Source: Sphingomonas sanguinis (GTDB lineage Bacteria > Pseudomonadota > Alphaproteobacteria > Sphingomonadales > Sphingomonadaceae). From it: a DNA stretch of 64,000 nucleotides. The DNA is taken from the NCBI RefSeq assembly GCF_001476905.1, contig NZ_LDTE01000086.1, forward strand, positions 23,951 through 87,950, given 5' to 3'. The notes under the pieces were generated by a model that was not told the origin of the DNA, did not search any database, and saw only the letters and a program-made list of their open reading frames with translations. The position numbers were made by a program, and so were the translations under genes. Positions 17,332 through 25,472 of the stretch are shown here, in pieces; within the stretch, counting starts at the first letter, position 1, and each line of letters starts with the position of its first letter.

Positions 17332-17607
17332 ATGGCACATGTGACGACCAGCAAGGACAAGATCATCGCCCGCGTCCGCCGGATCGCCGGACAGGTCGCA
17401 GCCATCGAGCGATCGGTGGTCGCCGATGCCGATTGCGCCGAGACGCTGCACTTGGTCGCGGCGGTGCGTGGCGCTGTGGCGGGCCTGATGGACGAGCTGG
17501 TCGAGGATCATCTTCACGCCCATGTCGCGGCCCCCGGCCTGTCCGACGACGAGCGCACCGCCGCTGCCGCCGAACTCGCCAAGCTGCTCCGTCGCCATTT
17601 CCGCTAA
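17332..17607 (+). CDS. dmeR: Nickel/cobalt-sensing CsoR/RcnR-family repressor (DmeR-like)
   Basis: 91 residues, all-helical CsoR/RcnR/FrmR family. The metal ligands known from E. coli RcnR (His3, Cys35, His60, His64) are all present at the same positions here: MAH at 1-3, DADC ending at Cys35, and DHLHAH covering 60-64. This matches a Ni/Co sensor better than formaldehyde-sensing FrmR (which lacks His3/His64) or copper-sensing CsoR. It should bind the C-tract operator just upstream and release DNA when metal-loaded. It precedes the CDF transporter gene by 32 nt, the dmeRF arrangement known in rhizobia. Confidence 0.85.
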   Translation: MAHVTTSKDKIIARVRRIAGQVAAIERSVVADADCAETLHLVAAVRGAVAGLMDELVEDHLHAHVAAPGLSDDERTAAAAELAKLLRRHFR

Positions 17608-17639
17608 ATCCCGTCGAACGCCTGCCGAGGACGACTAGA

Positions 17640-18584
17640 GTGACGATCCATAGCCATGATTATCTGGGCCATGCCCATGACGAGAATGCCCGGCGCACGC
17701 GCGCCGTGGTGTGGTTGTCGGCGGGCATGATGGTGGCCGAGATCGTCGCGGGCTATTTCACCGGCTCGATGGCGCTCCTGGCCGACGGGTTCCACATGGC
17801 GACGCATGTCGGTGCGCTGGGCATCGCGGCTATCGCCTATTCCTATGCGAAAAAGCATGTCGCCAATCCGCGCTACAGCTGGGGCACCGGCAAGGTCGGT
17901 GAGCTGGCCGGGTTCGGATCGGCGATGGTGCTGGGGCTGGTGTCGCTGGGCATTGCGTACGAGTCGATTACGCGGCTCGGCGATCCGCAGCCCGTGGCGT
18001 TTCGCGATGCGATCTTCGTCGCGGTGCTCGGCCTGCTGATCAACCTCGTAAGCGCCTATATGCTGGGCCACGGCCACGGCCATGATCACGGGCATAGCCA
18101 TGGACACGGGCACGGCCATTCGCACGACCATCACCATCATAACCACGGCCACAGCCATGACCCGCATGGCGGCGACACCAATATGCGCGCGGCCTATATT
18201 CATGTGCTTGCCGATGCGCTGACCTCGGTCATGGCGATCCTGGCGCTGATGGCGGGGCGCTATCTGGGCTGGGTGTGGCTCGATCCCGCCGTGGGCCTGC
18301 TCGGCGCGGTCGTCATCGCCAACTGGTCGGTCGGGCTGATGAAGCAGGCATCGACCGTCCTGCTCGACGCCGCCGACCCGAAACTCGCCGCCGAGGTGCG
18401 CGATCGGATTGAGGGACCGGGCGACACGCGTATCCACGATTTCCATATCTGGCGGATCGGACCGACCGCCCATGCGGTGGTCCTGTCGATCGAAGGGATC
18501 GGTGTCGAGCCGACCAGCGCCGAGATGCACCAAAGGCTGGCGGGCATGGCGGCGCTCGGCCATGTCACGGTCGAAATCCGCTAA
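17640..18584 (+). CDS. dmeF: Cation diffusion facilitator, divalent metal efflux (DmeF-like)
   Basis: 314 residues. CDF family with six helices: TM2 carries the metal-site motif ADGFHM and TM5 HVLADALTS (H-x3-D). Between TM4 and TM5 (about residues 144-178) lies a strikingly His-rich loop of GH/DH/SH repeats with about twenty histidines, typical of the DmeF/CzcD group. C-terminal cytoplasmic domain ends with HVTVEIR. Expected to export Ni2+/Co2+ (or Zn2+) from the cytoplasm in exchange for protons. The start is GTG at 17640 with a CGAGGA element upstream; the Met-poor in-frame extension further upstream overlaps dmeR and is rejected. Confidence 0.88.
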   Translation: MTIHSHDYLGHAHDENARRTRAVVWLSAGMMVAEIVAGYFTGSMALLADGFHMATHVGALGIAAIAYSYAKKHVANPRYSWGTGKVGELAGFGSAMVLGLVSLGIAYESITRLGDPQPVAFRDAIFVAVLGLLINLVSAYMLGHGHGHDHGHSHGHGHGHSHDHHHHNHGHSHDPHGGDTNMRAAYIHVLADALTSVMAILALMAGRYLGWVWLDPAVGLLGAVVIANWSVGLMKQASTVLLDAADPKLAAEVRDRIEGPGDTRIHDFHIWRIGPTAHAVVLSIEGIGVEPTSAEMHQRLAGMAALGHVTVEIR

Positions 18585-18620
18585 CGCTTCGTTCAGTCCC
18601 GTCGGCTAGGAACGGTGCGA

Positions 18621-19268
18621 ATGCGGGCTTTGCAGTTCCTTGCCGGATCGATCCTCCTGGCAGCCCTGGGCGGCGGTGCCTGGCTGACCCTGCGGGACAG
18701 CCGCCAAGCCCCTGTTTCGACCAAGGCCACTGCCTCCCGGCCGCGCATGATCGCCGCGGCCGCGCCACCTACGCCGGTCGCCGCACCTAGCCCCTCGCCT
18801 ACCCCTGCGCCTTTCGTCGTTCGCCGCATTCTCGACCTGAAGAAACCGCTGAGCCACGGCGATTATGTCTGGGACGAAAGCGGCGCGCCCGACGGCCCGG
18901 TGGTCATCACGGTCGACCTGGCGGCGCAGGTCGTGTCGATCTTCCGCGACGGCTATGAAATCGGGACCGCCGCGATCATTTACGGCGCGGACAATATGCC
19001 GACCCCGCTCGGCGTCTTTCCCATCCTGCAGAAGGATGCGGACCATGTGTCGAACCTGTACGACGCGCCGATGCCTTACATGCTGCGCCTGACCAATGAC
19101 GGTGTGGCCATTCATGCCAGCGATGTGCGCTACGGCAACGCCACCCATGGTTGTGTCGGCGTACCCACCGGCTTCGCCCGCAAGCTGTTCGCCGCGACGC
19201 GGCTCGGCGACCGGGTGATCGTCACCAACGGCAAGCGTCTGTCCATGGGTCAGAGCATCGTCGGGTAA
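18621..19268 (+). CDS. L,D-transpeptidase (YkuD) family protein with variant active-site motif
   Basis: 215 residues. An N-terminal signal/anchor helix (residues 5-22), then a Pro/Ala/Ser-rich linker to about residue 60, then a YkuD domain. The catalytic region is IHASDVRYGNATHGCVGV with Cys178; the usual motif is SHGCxR, and here the Arg after the Cys is replaced by Gly180. The family cross-links peptidoglycan or attaches proteins to it in the periplasm. The substitution may alter activity. The start at 18621 has AGGAA 8 nt upstream; an in-frame GTG at 18615 is too close to the Shine-Dalgarno. Confidence 0.82.
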   Translation: MRALQFLAGSILLAALGGGAWLTLRDSRQAPVSTKATASRPRMIAAAAPPTPVAAPSPSPTPAPFVVRRILDLKKPLSHGDYVWDESGAPDGPVVITVDLAAQVVSIFRDGYEIGTAAIIYGADNMPTPLGVFPILQKDADHVSNLYDAPMPYMLRLTNDGVAIHASDVRYGNATHGCVGVPTGFARKLFAATRLGDRVIVTNGKRLSMGQSIVG

Positions 19269-19314
19269 CGACGTGGCCTGAGCGACCGAATCATTGCGAT
19301 ATCGGAGATTTTGA

Positions 19315-19388
19315 TGGAGCGGGTGAAGGGAATCGAACCCTCGTCGTGAGCTTGGGAAGCTCCTGCTCTACCATTGAGCTACACCCGC
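19315..19388 (-). tRNA. tRNA-Gly (anticodon CCC)
   Basis: A full cloverleaf can be drawn on the minus strand: acceptor GCGGGTG/CACCCGC, D-arm GCTC/GAGC, anticodon loop TTCCCAA with anticodon CCC, T-arm GAGGG/CCCTT with loop TTCGATT, and encoded TCCA 3' end. The first anticodon-stem pair (27:43) is a G-A mismatch, the other four pair. Reads GGG codons. It stands between the L,D-transpeptidase gene and the EPS locus. Confidence 0.95.
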
Positions 19389-19583
19389 AAACCGGCGGAA
19401 AACCGGGACTTGGGCGCTCTAACGGGCCGTCATGGTGACTGTCAAGCCGTCCGGGTGACGAAAGGGCGCCATGCTCTCTCTCCTCACGCCAAGCTGTACC
19501 GTTTCGATGCGCGCTCGCGATGCTGGACGATTGTGGGTGCCGGTTCGGCGGGATATGCCCTTGGCTTCACGGGGGAACGAACA

Positions 19584-20042
19584 TTGGCTGACACGCGCAA
19601 AAGGATATTGGCGGTCGCGTCGGGCGGCGGTCATTGGGAGCAGATGCTGCTGCTGCGCGATGCCTTTGTCGGCCATGACATCAGCTTTGCCACGACGATG
19701 AAGGGCCTGGGCGAGCGCGCCGGGATCGCCGGCGTTCGCGTGATCCACGACTGCAACCGCAACAGCCCGATGTCGGCGGTGTTCTGTGTCCTCGACCTGC
19801 TGCGCGTGATGGCGCGGGTTCGCCCGCAGGTGATCGTCAGCACCGGCGCGCTGCCCGGCTTCCTGGCGCTTGCCATCGGGCGGCGGTTCGGCGTGAAGAC
19901 GATCTGGGTCGACAGCATCGCCAATGCCGAGGAACTGTCGATGGCCGGGCAAAAGGCGAAGGCGCATGCCGATCTGTGGCTGTCGCAATGGCCGTTCGTC
20001 GCCGAGCGCTCAGGCGCAAGCTATGCGGGGTCGGTGCTGTGA
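19584..20042 (+). CDS. Alg14/PssD-like glycosyltransferase subunit
   Basis: 152 residues. Matches the Alg14/PssD family: an N-terminal RILAVASGGGHWEQM motif (the glycine-rich membrane-associated subunit), then a helix-rich stretch, DLLRVMARVRPQVIVSTGALPGF and TIWVDSIANAEE. In rhizobia PssD pairs with PssE to add beta-1,4-glucuronic acid to the lipid-linked glucose in EPS assembly at the inner membrane. The following gene is the Alg13/PssE-like partner, overlapping by GTGA. The start is TTG at 19584 with GGGGGA 8 nt upstream; longer in-frame forms run into the tRNA. No TM helix is obvious beyond the hydrophobic N-terminal strand. Confidence 0.8.
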   Translation: MADTRKRILAVASGGGHWEQMLLLRDAFVGHDISFATTMKGLGERAGIAGVRVIHDCNRNSPMSAVFCVLDLLRVMARVRPQVIVSTGALPGFLALAIGRRFGVKTIWVDSIANAEELSMAGQKAKAHADLWLSQWPFVAERSGASYAGSVL

Positions 20043-20509
20043 TCTTCGCGACGGTCGGCACCCAATTGCCCTTCCCACGCTTTGTCGGCGCGCTGGATGC
20101 CATCGCCGGGCGGCGCGGTCTTCGCATCGTTGCCCAGACCTGCGGCGACACCGACGCGCGTCCGCATCTGGATCGGCACGAACATCTCGACCCGGTGACA
20201 TTCGATCGTTTCGTTCGGGAGGCGAGCGTGATCGTCGGCCATGCGGGCATCGGCAGCATCCTGAGCGCGGGGCGCGCGGGCAAGCCGATCATCCTCTATC
20301 CGCGCCGCGCCAGCCTGGGCGAGCATCGCAACGAGCACCAGCTGGCCACCGTCGCCGCGCTGTGCGACAGGCCCGGCATCCATATCGCACATAGCGACGA
20401 AGAGCTTGAGGCGCTGCTGACCACGCCCGACCTGACGCCCTTTCAGCTGGAACAGAGCGCCAACCGTACCGCGCTGGTCGACCGGCTGCGGGCGTTCATC
20501 GCGGCATAG
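20039..20509 (+). CDS. Alg13/PssE-like glycosyltransferase subunit (GT28 C-terminal domain)
   Basis: 156 residues. Corresponds to the donor-binding half of a GT28/MurG-type enzyme: IFATVGTQLPFPR at the start, VIVGHAGIGSILSAGRAGKPIILYPR in the middle (UDP-sugar binding glycine-rich loop) and EHRNEHQ. In PssE/Alg13 systems this soluble subunit binds the nucleotide sugar and is recruited to the membrane by the PssD/Alg14 subunit encoded immediately upstream. The start is GTG at 20039, overlapping the previous stop. Predicted donor UDP-glucuronic acid, by analogy with Rhizobium. Confidence 0.8.
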   Translation: MIFATVGTQLPFPRFVGALDAIAGRRGLRIVAQTCGDTDARPHLDRHEHLDPVTFDRFVREASVIVGHAGIGSILSAGRAGKPIILYPRRASLGEHRNEHQLATVAALCDRPGIHIAHSDEELEALLTTPDLTPFQLEQSANRTALVDRLRAFIAA

Positions 20510-20553
20510 CGGATTCCCTCCGAGACGTCGCGCCTGCCCCTCGGCCAAAGGAA

Positions 20554-21759
20554 CTACTGCCCCGGCGGGGGCGCTTTCGGACCAGCGGCGATCAGCGCCA
20601 GCCACTGGTCGACGACCCGGTTGAGATCGCAGGCGTCATGCGCCTTCACCTTTGGCCTTGCACCGTCGCGCCAGGCGCGAACTCGCTCGACCACCGCCTG
20701 GGTGTCGGTCACATCCATGCGCTCGTCGGGCCCCAGCAACTCAGTCGCCGCGCCGAAGTCATGCGCCAGCACCGGCGTGCCCAAGGCATGGCTTTCGGCA
20801 AAGACCAGTCCGAAAGTCTCGGGCACCCGATCGGCGGGATAGAAGACGCACAGCGCCTGTTGGACTTCGGCAAAGACGCGGTCCTGCGCCAGTGGGCCGA
20901 GCATCACGACGCGCTCCTGACGCTGGCCTTCGCCCAGGTCATAGGCGGGGCTGGCCACGCGCAGCTCCATGTCGGGCATCGCCGACCGGACCGACGCAAA
21001 CGCCTTCAACACCAAGTCCAGACCCTTCCAGGCCGCACTGAAGAAGACCAGGCGATTCCGGTCGTAAGCGGTATCGGCGGGGGCCGCCCCGATGACGACG
21101 GGATTGTAGATGAAGCCGACACGCCCCGCCTCGCGCGCGCTGCTGGTCAGGCGATCGGCGGCCAGGAAGGCGCGTATATTGCCGACATGCGCCCGCGAGA
21201 CGCCGATCCACTGCACGCCGAGCACGCGCGCGACGAGACTGCGCGCTTCGGCCTTGAGGCCGCGTTTCCAACGCCCGCCGCGGACCGAGCGGTCCTCGAC
21301 CGGCTGCCAGTCGTGCATCCACACGATGTAGCGCGCGCGACGGTTCCACCGCGAGAGGCGGACCAGCGGCTGCGACTTCCGCTGCAGGATGATGACATCC
21401 GCTGCGGTGACCGGGTCTTCGGCATCCTCGGTCGACGCCCAGGTGACGCCGCCGTCCTCGATCCGGTCGCCACCCTGCCGCGCGCTTTGCAGGACGGTGA
21501 CGTCATGGACCTTCGCCAATCCGGTCGCGATATGGATCACGGTGTTTTCCGCGCCGCCGATGCCGACGCTGGCATCACCCAGCGAGACGGCGCTGTACGG
21601 GGCCTGCGACACGATGTCGTAGATGACGATGCGCTGCTTGCCGATGACCCTTCTCCCCCGTCCGCCCCCGCTGGCAGGTCGTTTCCTTACCACCGGGTCG
21701 ATCCTCGACAAGGCGGCGCGTCGGGCAGTGACACCAGGGCCCCGATCAGTTTGTGCCAT
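20554..21759 (-). CDS. Glycosyltransferase family 4-type enzyme, EPS locus
   Basis: 401 residues as drawn. A GT-B enzyme: the conserved part begins at QRIVIYDIVSQAPYSA (about residue 42), includes GGAENTVIHIATGLA, the donor-domain segment RLVFFSAAWKGLDLVLKAF, and ETFGLVFAESHALGTPVLA, the E-x7-E equivalent. Cytoplasmic or membrane-associated; adds one sugar to the lipid-linked EPS repeat. Start uncertain: ATG at 21759 has no clear Shine-Dalgarno and a GTG about 23 codons further in is possible. Single-gene unit, converging on the pssDE-like pair and divergent from the exported protein gene at 21888. Confidence 0.78.
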   Translation of the reverse strand: MAQTDRGPGVTARRAALSRIDPVVRKRPASGGGRGRRVIGKQRIVIYDIVSQAPYSAVSLGDASVGIGGAENTVIHIATGLAKVHDVTVLQSARQGGDRIEDGGVTWASTEDAEDPVTAADVIILQRKSQPLVRLSRWNRRARYIVWMHDWQPVEDRSVRGGRWKRGLKAEARSLVARVLGVQWIGVSRAHVGNIRAFLAADRLTSSAREAGRVGFIYNPVVIGAAPADTAYDRNRLVFFSAAWKGLDLVLKAFASVRSAMPDMELRVASPAYDLGEGQRQERVVMLGPLAQDRVFAEVQQALCVFYPADRVPETFGLVFAESHALGTPVLAHDFGAATELLGPDERMDVTDTQAVVERVRAWRDGARPKVKAHDACDLNRVVDQWLALIAAGPKAPPPGQ

Positions 21760-21887
21760 TCAGGGAAGGCTTCCCCGCCGTGCACGTCCAACAAAATGCG
21801 CCGACCTCGCAGCACAGCTGCCATTACCCCTGTCCTACAGGACCGAAAGTGGAACATGAGGGTGCCGACATTCGGGAGGGAGCAGCA

Positions 21888-22367
21888 ATGATTCGGAGGA
21901 CGCGATGGGCGGTGCTGACCGCCATGGGATTGACTTGGACCGTGCCAGGAGCCGCCCAGACCACAGGCAGCTCGGTGCAGTTTCCCGGCGGCTATGCCCC
22001 CGGCTCCGCGCCATGCGTGCGACAGTCTGATGGCAGTTGCGTGCCCGTCGGCCCGGCAGCGCCCTTACCGGTCGCCGCCAAGCAGGAAAACCTGACGCTC
22101 GCCGTCGCGAACAGCGCGGCACCGGCGCATACGGTCTATGGCGGCACCTATATCTTTGGTCAGACATGCGGGTCCTATAATGGCGGGACGCTGGCACTGC
22201 GTTATCGCGGGCCGGACGGGGTGACGATGCTGACGTTGCTGACCAGGGGGAGCAGCGATGCGGCGGGGGGCGCGGCATCCGTGACCCTGGGCAGTCAGGC
22301 GATCGTCGACGTGGTCCTGCCGACCGGCTCGACCGAGTGCGTCGCCACGCTCGCGCGGGTGCCGTGA
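21888..22367 (+). CDS. Small exported protein with virion-like beta module
   Basis: 159 residues. The signal peptide ends at GAAQ (about residue 24). The mature part has a short Cys-containing segment and then a beta-rich domain (about residues 85-159) with GGTYIFGQTC...TLALRYRGPDGV and a LARVP end. To me this resembles the small beta-sandwich proteins common among phage head/tail decoration proteins. No function is known to me. GGGAGGGAG precedes the start. It is coupled to the SGNH hydrolase gene: the last base of its stop is the first base of the next ATG (TGATG). Gene reality is well supported by signal peptide, RBS and coupling. Confidence 0.7.
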   Translation: MIRRTRWAVLTAMGLTWTVPGAAQTTGSSVQFPGGYAPGSAPCVRQSDGSCVPVGPAAPLPVAAKQENLTLAVANSAAPAHTVYGGTYIFGQTCGSYNGGTLALRYRGPDGVTMLTLLTRGSSDAAGGAASVTLGSQAIVDVVLPTGSTECVATLARVP

Positions 22368-24046
22368 TGCGGCGGCTGTGGATCGCCGTCGCCGCATGGG
22401 CGACCGTCGTCACCGGGCCAGTCGCAGCGCAAGTCGTCGCCACCAATCCGGGCCCCATCGCAAATGGCCAACCGGCGGGCACACCGACCGGCCCGGCCTG
22501 GATGTTCGGCACCTCGTCCTTCCGCACCGCCGGGGCCGATCTCTATCGGATGGCGGCGTCGGACGCGAACCGGCTGACCGAGCTGTCGGACCTCTATCTG
22601 ACGCCGCAACCGGCGGGCTGGCGCGTGGTCTTCGCCAATTTCGGGCTGGACCCCAATTCGCGCCCCGCCGGAAGTGCGCGTGAGCTGCGGCCGGGCAATA
22701 GCAACGTCCTGAATTATGTCGTCGCGTTCACCGGGGCGAACGGCACCGGCACCCGCGTCGCGCTGACCTTTGGCGGGGCGGGCAGCGTCGTGATGGGCGA
22801 TGGAGGCTTCGTCATAAGCGATCCCGTGCCGACGCCCTGGCCCGGCGGATTTCTGCGGACTTCGATCAGCACCGCGATGGGCGCCGCGCGTCCGCGCGGT
22901 TTCACCAGCATGGGCCAGCTGGGCGAAGTGCGGCGGCATCTGGCGACGGCGAACCCGTCCTATGCGGCGGGTGGCTCGATCGCGAATGTCGGGCTCGCGG
23001 CGAACACGACCAATGGTTATTCGCCCGTGGCGGTCCTCATCCCTTGGACACGGCAGCCATCCGTCCTGGAGATCGGCGACAGCATCACCCAGCAGGACGA
23101 CTTGCCCCAGCTGGCGAGCCCACGCGGGATGGTCGGCGGCGTCACACGGGGGCTGGACGATGATGCGACCACAGGCCGGTTCGGTGTCGGCAATTTCGGG
23201 CATCACGGCGCACAGATGGCCGACTTCATGGATCTGGCCGATGGCCGCTTCGGCCTGCGCTATGCCCTGCTCTCACATATCCGCACCGTGTTGAACGGTC
23301 GACAGGTCTGGCCCTTCTCGGCCATCTGGAGCCAGGGGCTGCGCAACGACTTTTCATCCATGTATTATCCGGAAGGCACGCCGCCCGACACGGCGGTCGC
23401 GGACATGGAGGCGCGGGCCACGGCCTGGTGGGGCTTTTTGGCCAAGACCTTTCCCGGCGTGCCCATCATCCAGTCGACGATTACGCCGCGCACCGTTGAC
23501 GTGACCAGCGGCAGAACGACACTGTCGGCACAGACGGGCAACGGCCTGGGCAGTCAGTCGCCGCTCCAGACCGTCAACGACTGGATCATGACCCGCCCCG
23601 CCCCTCTGGCACTCGCGGTCGATCTGCGTCCGGCCTATCAGGCGGCGGGGGACGGCACGGGCATGCCGAAATGGAAACAGACACCGCTGGCCGCGTCCGG
23701 CGGGGGGACGCTGACCGGCGCGCTGGCGGCAGGGACCGACATTTCCGGCACCGGGATACGGGTGAATGCCACGGTCGCGCCCAGGCCGGGGGAGTATCTG
23801 GTGTTCGAGCCCGGCAGCCCGAATATCGAGATCGCGTCGCAGGCGGTGTCGGTCGTGAACACTGGCGATGGCAGCTATACCGTCAGGACACCCTATTATG
23901 CCGCGCGCAAGGCGCATGCCGCCGGGTCCATGGTGTCGACCTCGAACAGTGCCGATGGAACGCACCCCGGATCGGCAGCGCAGCAGGCGGCAGCCGCGCC
24001 GGTCATCGCCGCCAAGCCGAAGATCGCGACGCTGACCGCGCGCTGA
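22367..24046 (+). CDS. Exported SGNH/GDSL-type esterase with inserted beta domain
   Basis: 559 residues, signal peptide ending near AAQ (residue 21). An N-terminal beta-rich domain (about 22-225) precedes an SGNH core with block I LEIGDSITQ (candidate Ser about residue 239) and a final SADGTHPG block V (Asp/His about residues 530-533). A segment of roughly 85 residues rich in Gly, Thr and Val (about 440-527) is inserted between the core and block V. Likely action: removal or transfer of acyl groups on an extracellular polysaccharide, consistent with its place in the EPS locus. Translationally coupled to the small exported protein upstream. Confidence 0.72.
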   Translation: MRRLWIAVAAWATVVTGPVAAQVVATNPGPIANGQPAGTPTGPAWMFGTSSFRTAGADLYRMAASDANRLTELSDLYLTPQPAGWRVVFANFGLDPNSRPAGSARELRPGNSNVLNYVVAFTGANGTGTRVALTFGGAGSVVMGDGGFVISDPVPTPWPGGFLRTSISTAMGAARPRGFTSMGQLGEVRRHLATANPSYAAGGSIANVGLAANTTNGYSPVAVLIPWTRQPSVLEIGDSITQQDDLPQLASPRGMVGGVTRGLDDDATTGRFGVGNFGHHGAQMADFMDLADGRFGLRYALLSHIRTVLNGRQVWPFSAIWSQGLRNDFSSMYYPEGTPPDTAVADMEARATAWWGFLAKTFPGVPIIQSTITPRTVDVTSGRTTLSAQTGNGLGSQSPLQTVNDWIMTRPAPLALAVDLRPAYQAAGDGTGMPKWKQTPLAASGGGTLTGALAAGTDISGTGIRVNATVAPRPGEYLVFEPGSPNIEIASQAVSVVNTGDGSYTVRTPYYAARKAHAAGSMVSTSNSADGTHPGSAAQQAAAAPVIAAKPKIATLTAR

Positions 24047-24152
24047 TACGGGACGGGGCGCGGTCGATTGGCGTCCCGACCTGCCCTGTTTCGAGAATTC
24101 CTGCCCCGGCAAGGCCGTCGCGCGGGTCATCAAACCCCGCTAGGCCCACGGG

Positions 24153-25472
24153 ATGGAACGGTTGGGCGACGGGCAGTTCAGGACGGAATGGGGATCGGCG
24201 CGAACACGGGCGGCGGCCATCCTGCTGGCGAGCCTGTTGACGGCGGAGCAAATGGCGTTCGGCGCGAACGGACCGTTGCTCGCGCTGCTGGCGGCGGCGG
24301 GACAGATGGCCGTGGCGATGGCTGTCCTGATCCTGCTCGCGCCGCCCGCTGCCTTCTGGCGTGCAGCCGCACCCGTCCTGATCCTGGCGCTGGCCACTAT
24401 CGGCTGGGTCGCGCTCCATGCGCTGCCGGGACACGCCATCGCGCCGGATCTGGTCGCACCCGGCATGGTTCGGGCGATCGGCCTTCTCGCCCTGCTGCTG
24501 GCATCGGCCTGGATCGGCTATCGGCGGGGATTGATGCGGATCGCCATCGGCTGGATCGTGCTGATCGGACTGATCCAGATCGCTGTCGGGCTGATCCTGC
24601 GTGGGATCGACCCCGGCCATGTGTGGGGCGTCGACAAAGGCATTCTGGTCGACCGCTTCACCGGCACTTCGCTCAACGCCAATGCCACGGGCTGCCTGTT
24701 CGGAGTGATCGCGTTGCTGGGCCTTGGGCGCTGGCTGACCCTGATGCGCGAAAGCGGCGAGGATCGCGACAGCGGCGTCGTGGCACGCATCGCCGCGATG
24801 CTAGGCCTGACCATGGGCACCGGCGCCTGCTTCATCACCGGCTCACGCACCGCGCTGTTGCTGCTCGTCATCGGGCTGTCTTTCGTCGCGGGGCGCGATC
24901 CGTTGCTGCGGCGGCGACTTCTTCGTCCGAAAGGGCTCGCCTTGCTTGCGGTCGTGGGGTTCGTCCTCATCATGCTGGCGCTGACGATCGGCGACGTCAC
25001 CATGGATCGGATGACGATGACCTCCACCGATGCCGTCACCCGCGTCGAGATATGGCGCCATTATGCCGCGCTGGCCGCGCGATCCTGGCTCTGGGGCTAT
25101 GGCCCGCTCAGCTTCGACGAGGTCAATCTGATGAGCCTGCGCACCGCCGAGCAGGCCCATCTGCTATGGTATGTCCATTCCGCGCATGACGAAATCCTGT
25201 CGCTGCTGCTTGAAGGCGGTGTGCCCTATCTTGTGCTGACGATAATGACGATGGCGGCGATCCTCCTCGACATCCATCGGCACCGCGATGCGAAACGCGC
25301 CGATCCGTTGCTCCGCGCGATGATGGTCGCCACGGCCCTGGTCCTGGCCTGTGCGATGGTCGACATCACGCTCGACGTGCCCGCCATGGCCGGTTTGACC
25401 ACCGTGTTGATCGGCCTGCCCTGGGGGCGGGCGATGCGCCGCGCCGTCGATACGCGTTACAGCCCCCGATAG
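24153..25472 (+). CDS. O-antigen ligase/Wzy-type polysaccharide polymerase (copy 1)
   Basis: 439 residues, about ten to twelve hydrophobic helices. It carries the Wzy_C/O-antigen-ligase pattern: FITGSRTALLLL in one helix, then a periplasmic loop with RVEIWRHYAAL...LWGYGPLSF and VHSAHDEILSLLLEGG, which supply the conserved Arg and His residues. The family polymerises lipid-linked repeat units at the periplasmic face or ligates glycan to an acceptor. A second protein of the same class lies at 28545. The two cannot be assigned polymerase and ligase roles by sequence. Its end overlaps the convergent gene at 25457 by 16 nt. Confidence 0.78.
   Translation: MERLGDGQFRTEWGSARTRAAAILLASLLTAEQMAFGANGPLLALLAAAGQMAVAMAVLILLAPPAAFWRAAAPVLILALATIGWVALHALPGHAIAPDLVAPGMVRAIGLLALLLASAWIGYRRGLMRIAIGWIVLIGLIQIAVGLILRGIDPGHVWGVDKGILVDRFTGTSLNANATGCLFGVIALLGLGRWLTLMRESGEDRDSGVVARIAAMLGLTMGTGACFITGSRTALLLLVIGLSFVAGRDPLLRRRLLRPKGLALLAVVGFVLIMLALTIGDVTMDRMTMTSTDAVTRVEIWRHYAALAARSWLWGYGPLSFDEVNLMSLRTAEQAHLLWYVHSAHDEILSLLLEGGVPYLVLTIMTMAAILLDIHRHRDAKRADPLLRAMMVATALVLACAMVDITLDVPAMAGLTTVLIGLPWGRAMRRAVDTRYSPR

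Noticed and set aside
18070..18175. His-codon repeat as a tandem DNA repeat or CRISPR-like array
   Set aside because: It is the His-rich coding loop of the metal transporter, with irregular codon units.
19315..19388. tRNA-Gly as integration site of an EPS genomic island
   Set aside because: The EPS locus lies on the 5' side of the tRNA, no repeated tRNA 3' end was seen, and there is no integrase.
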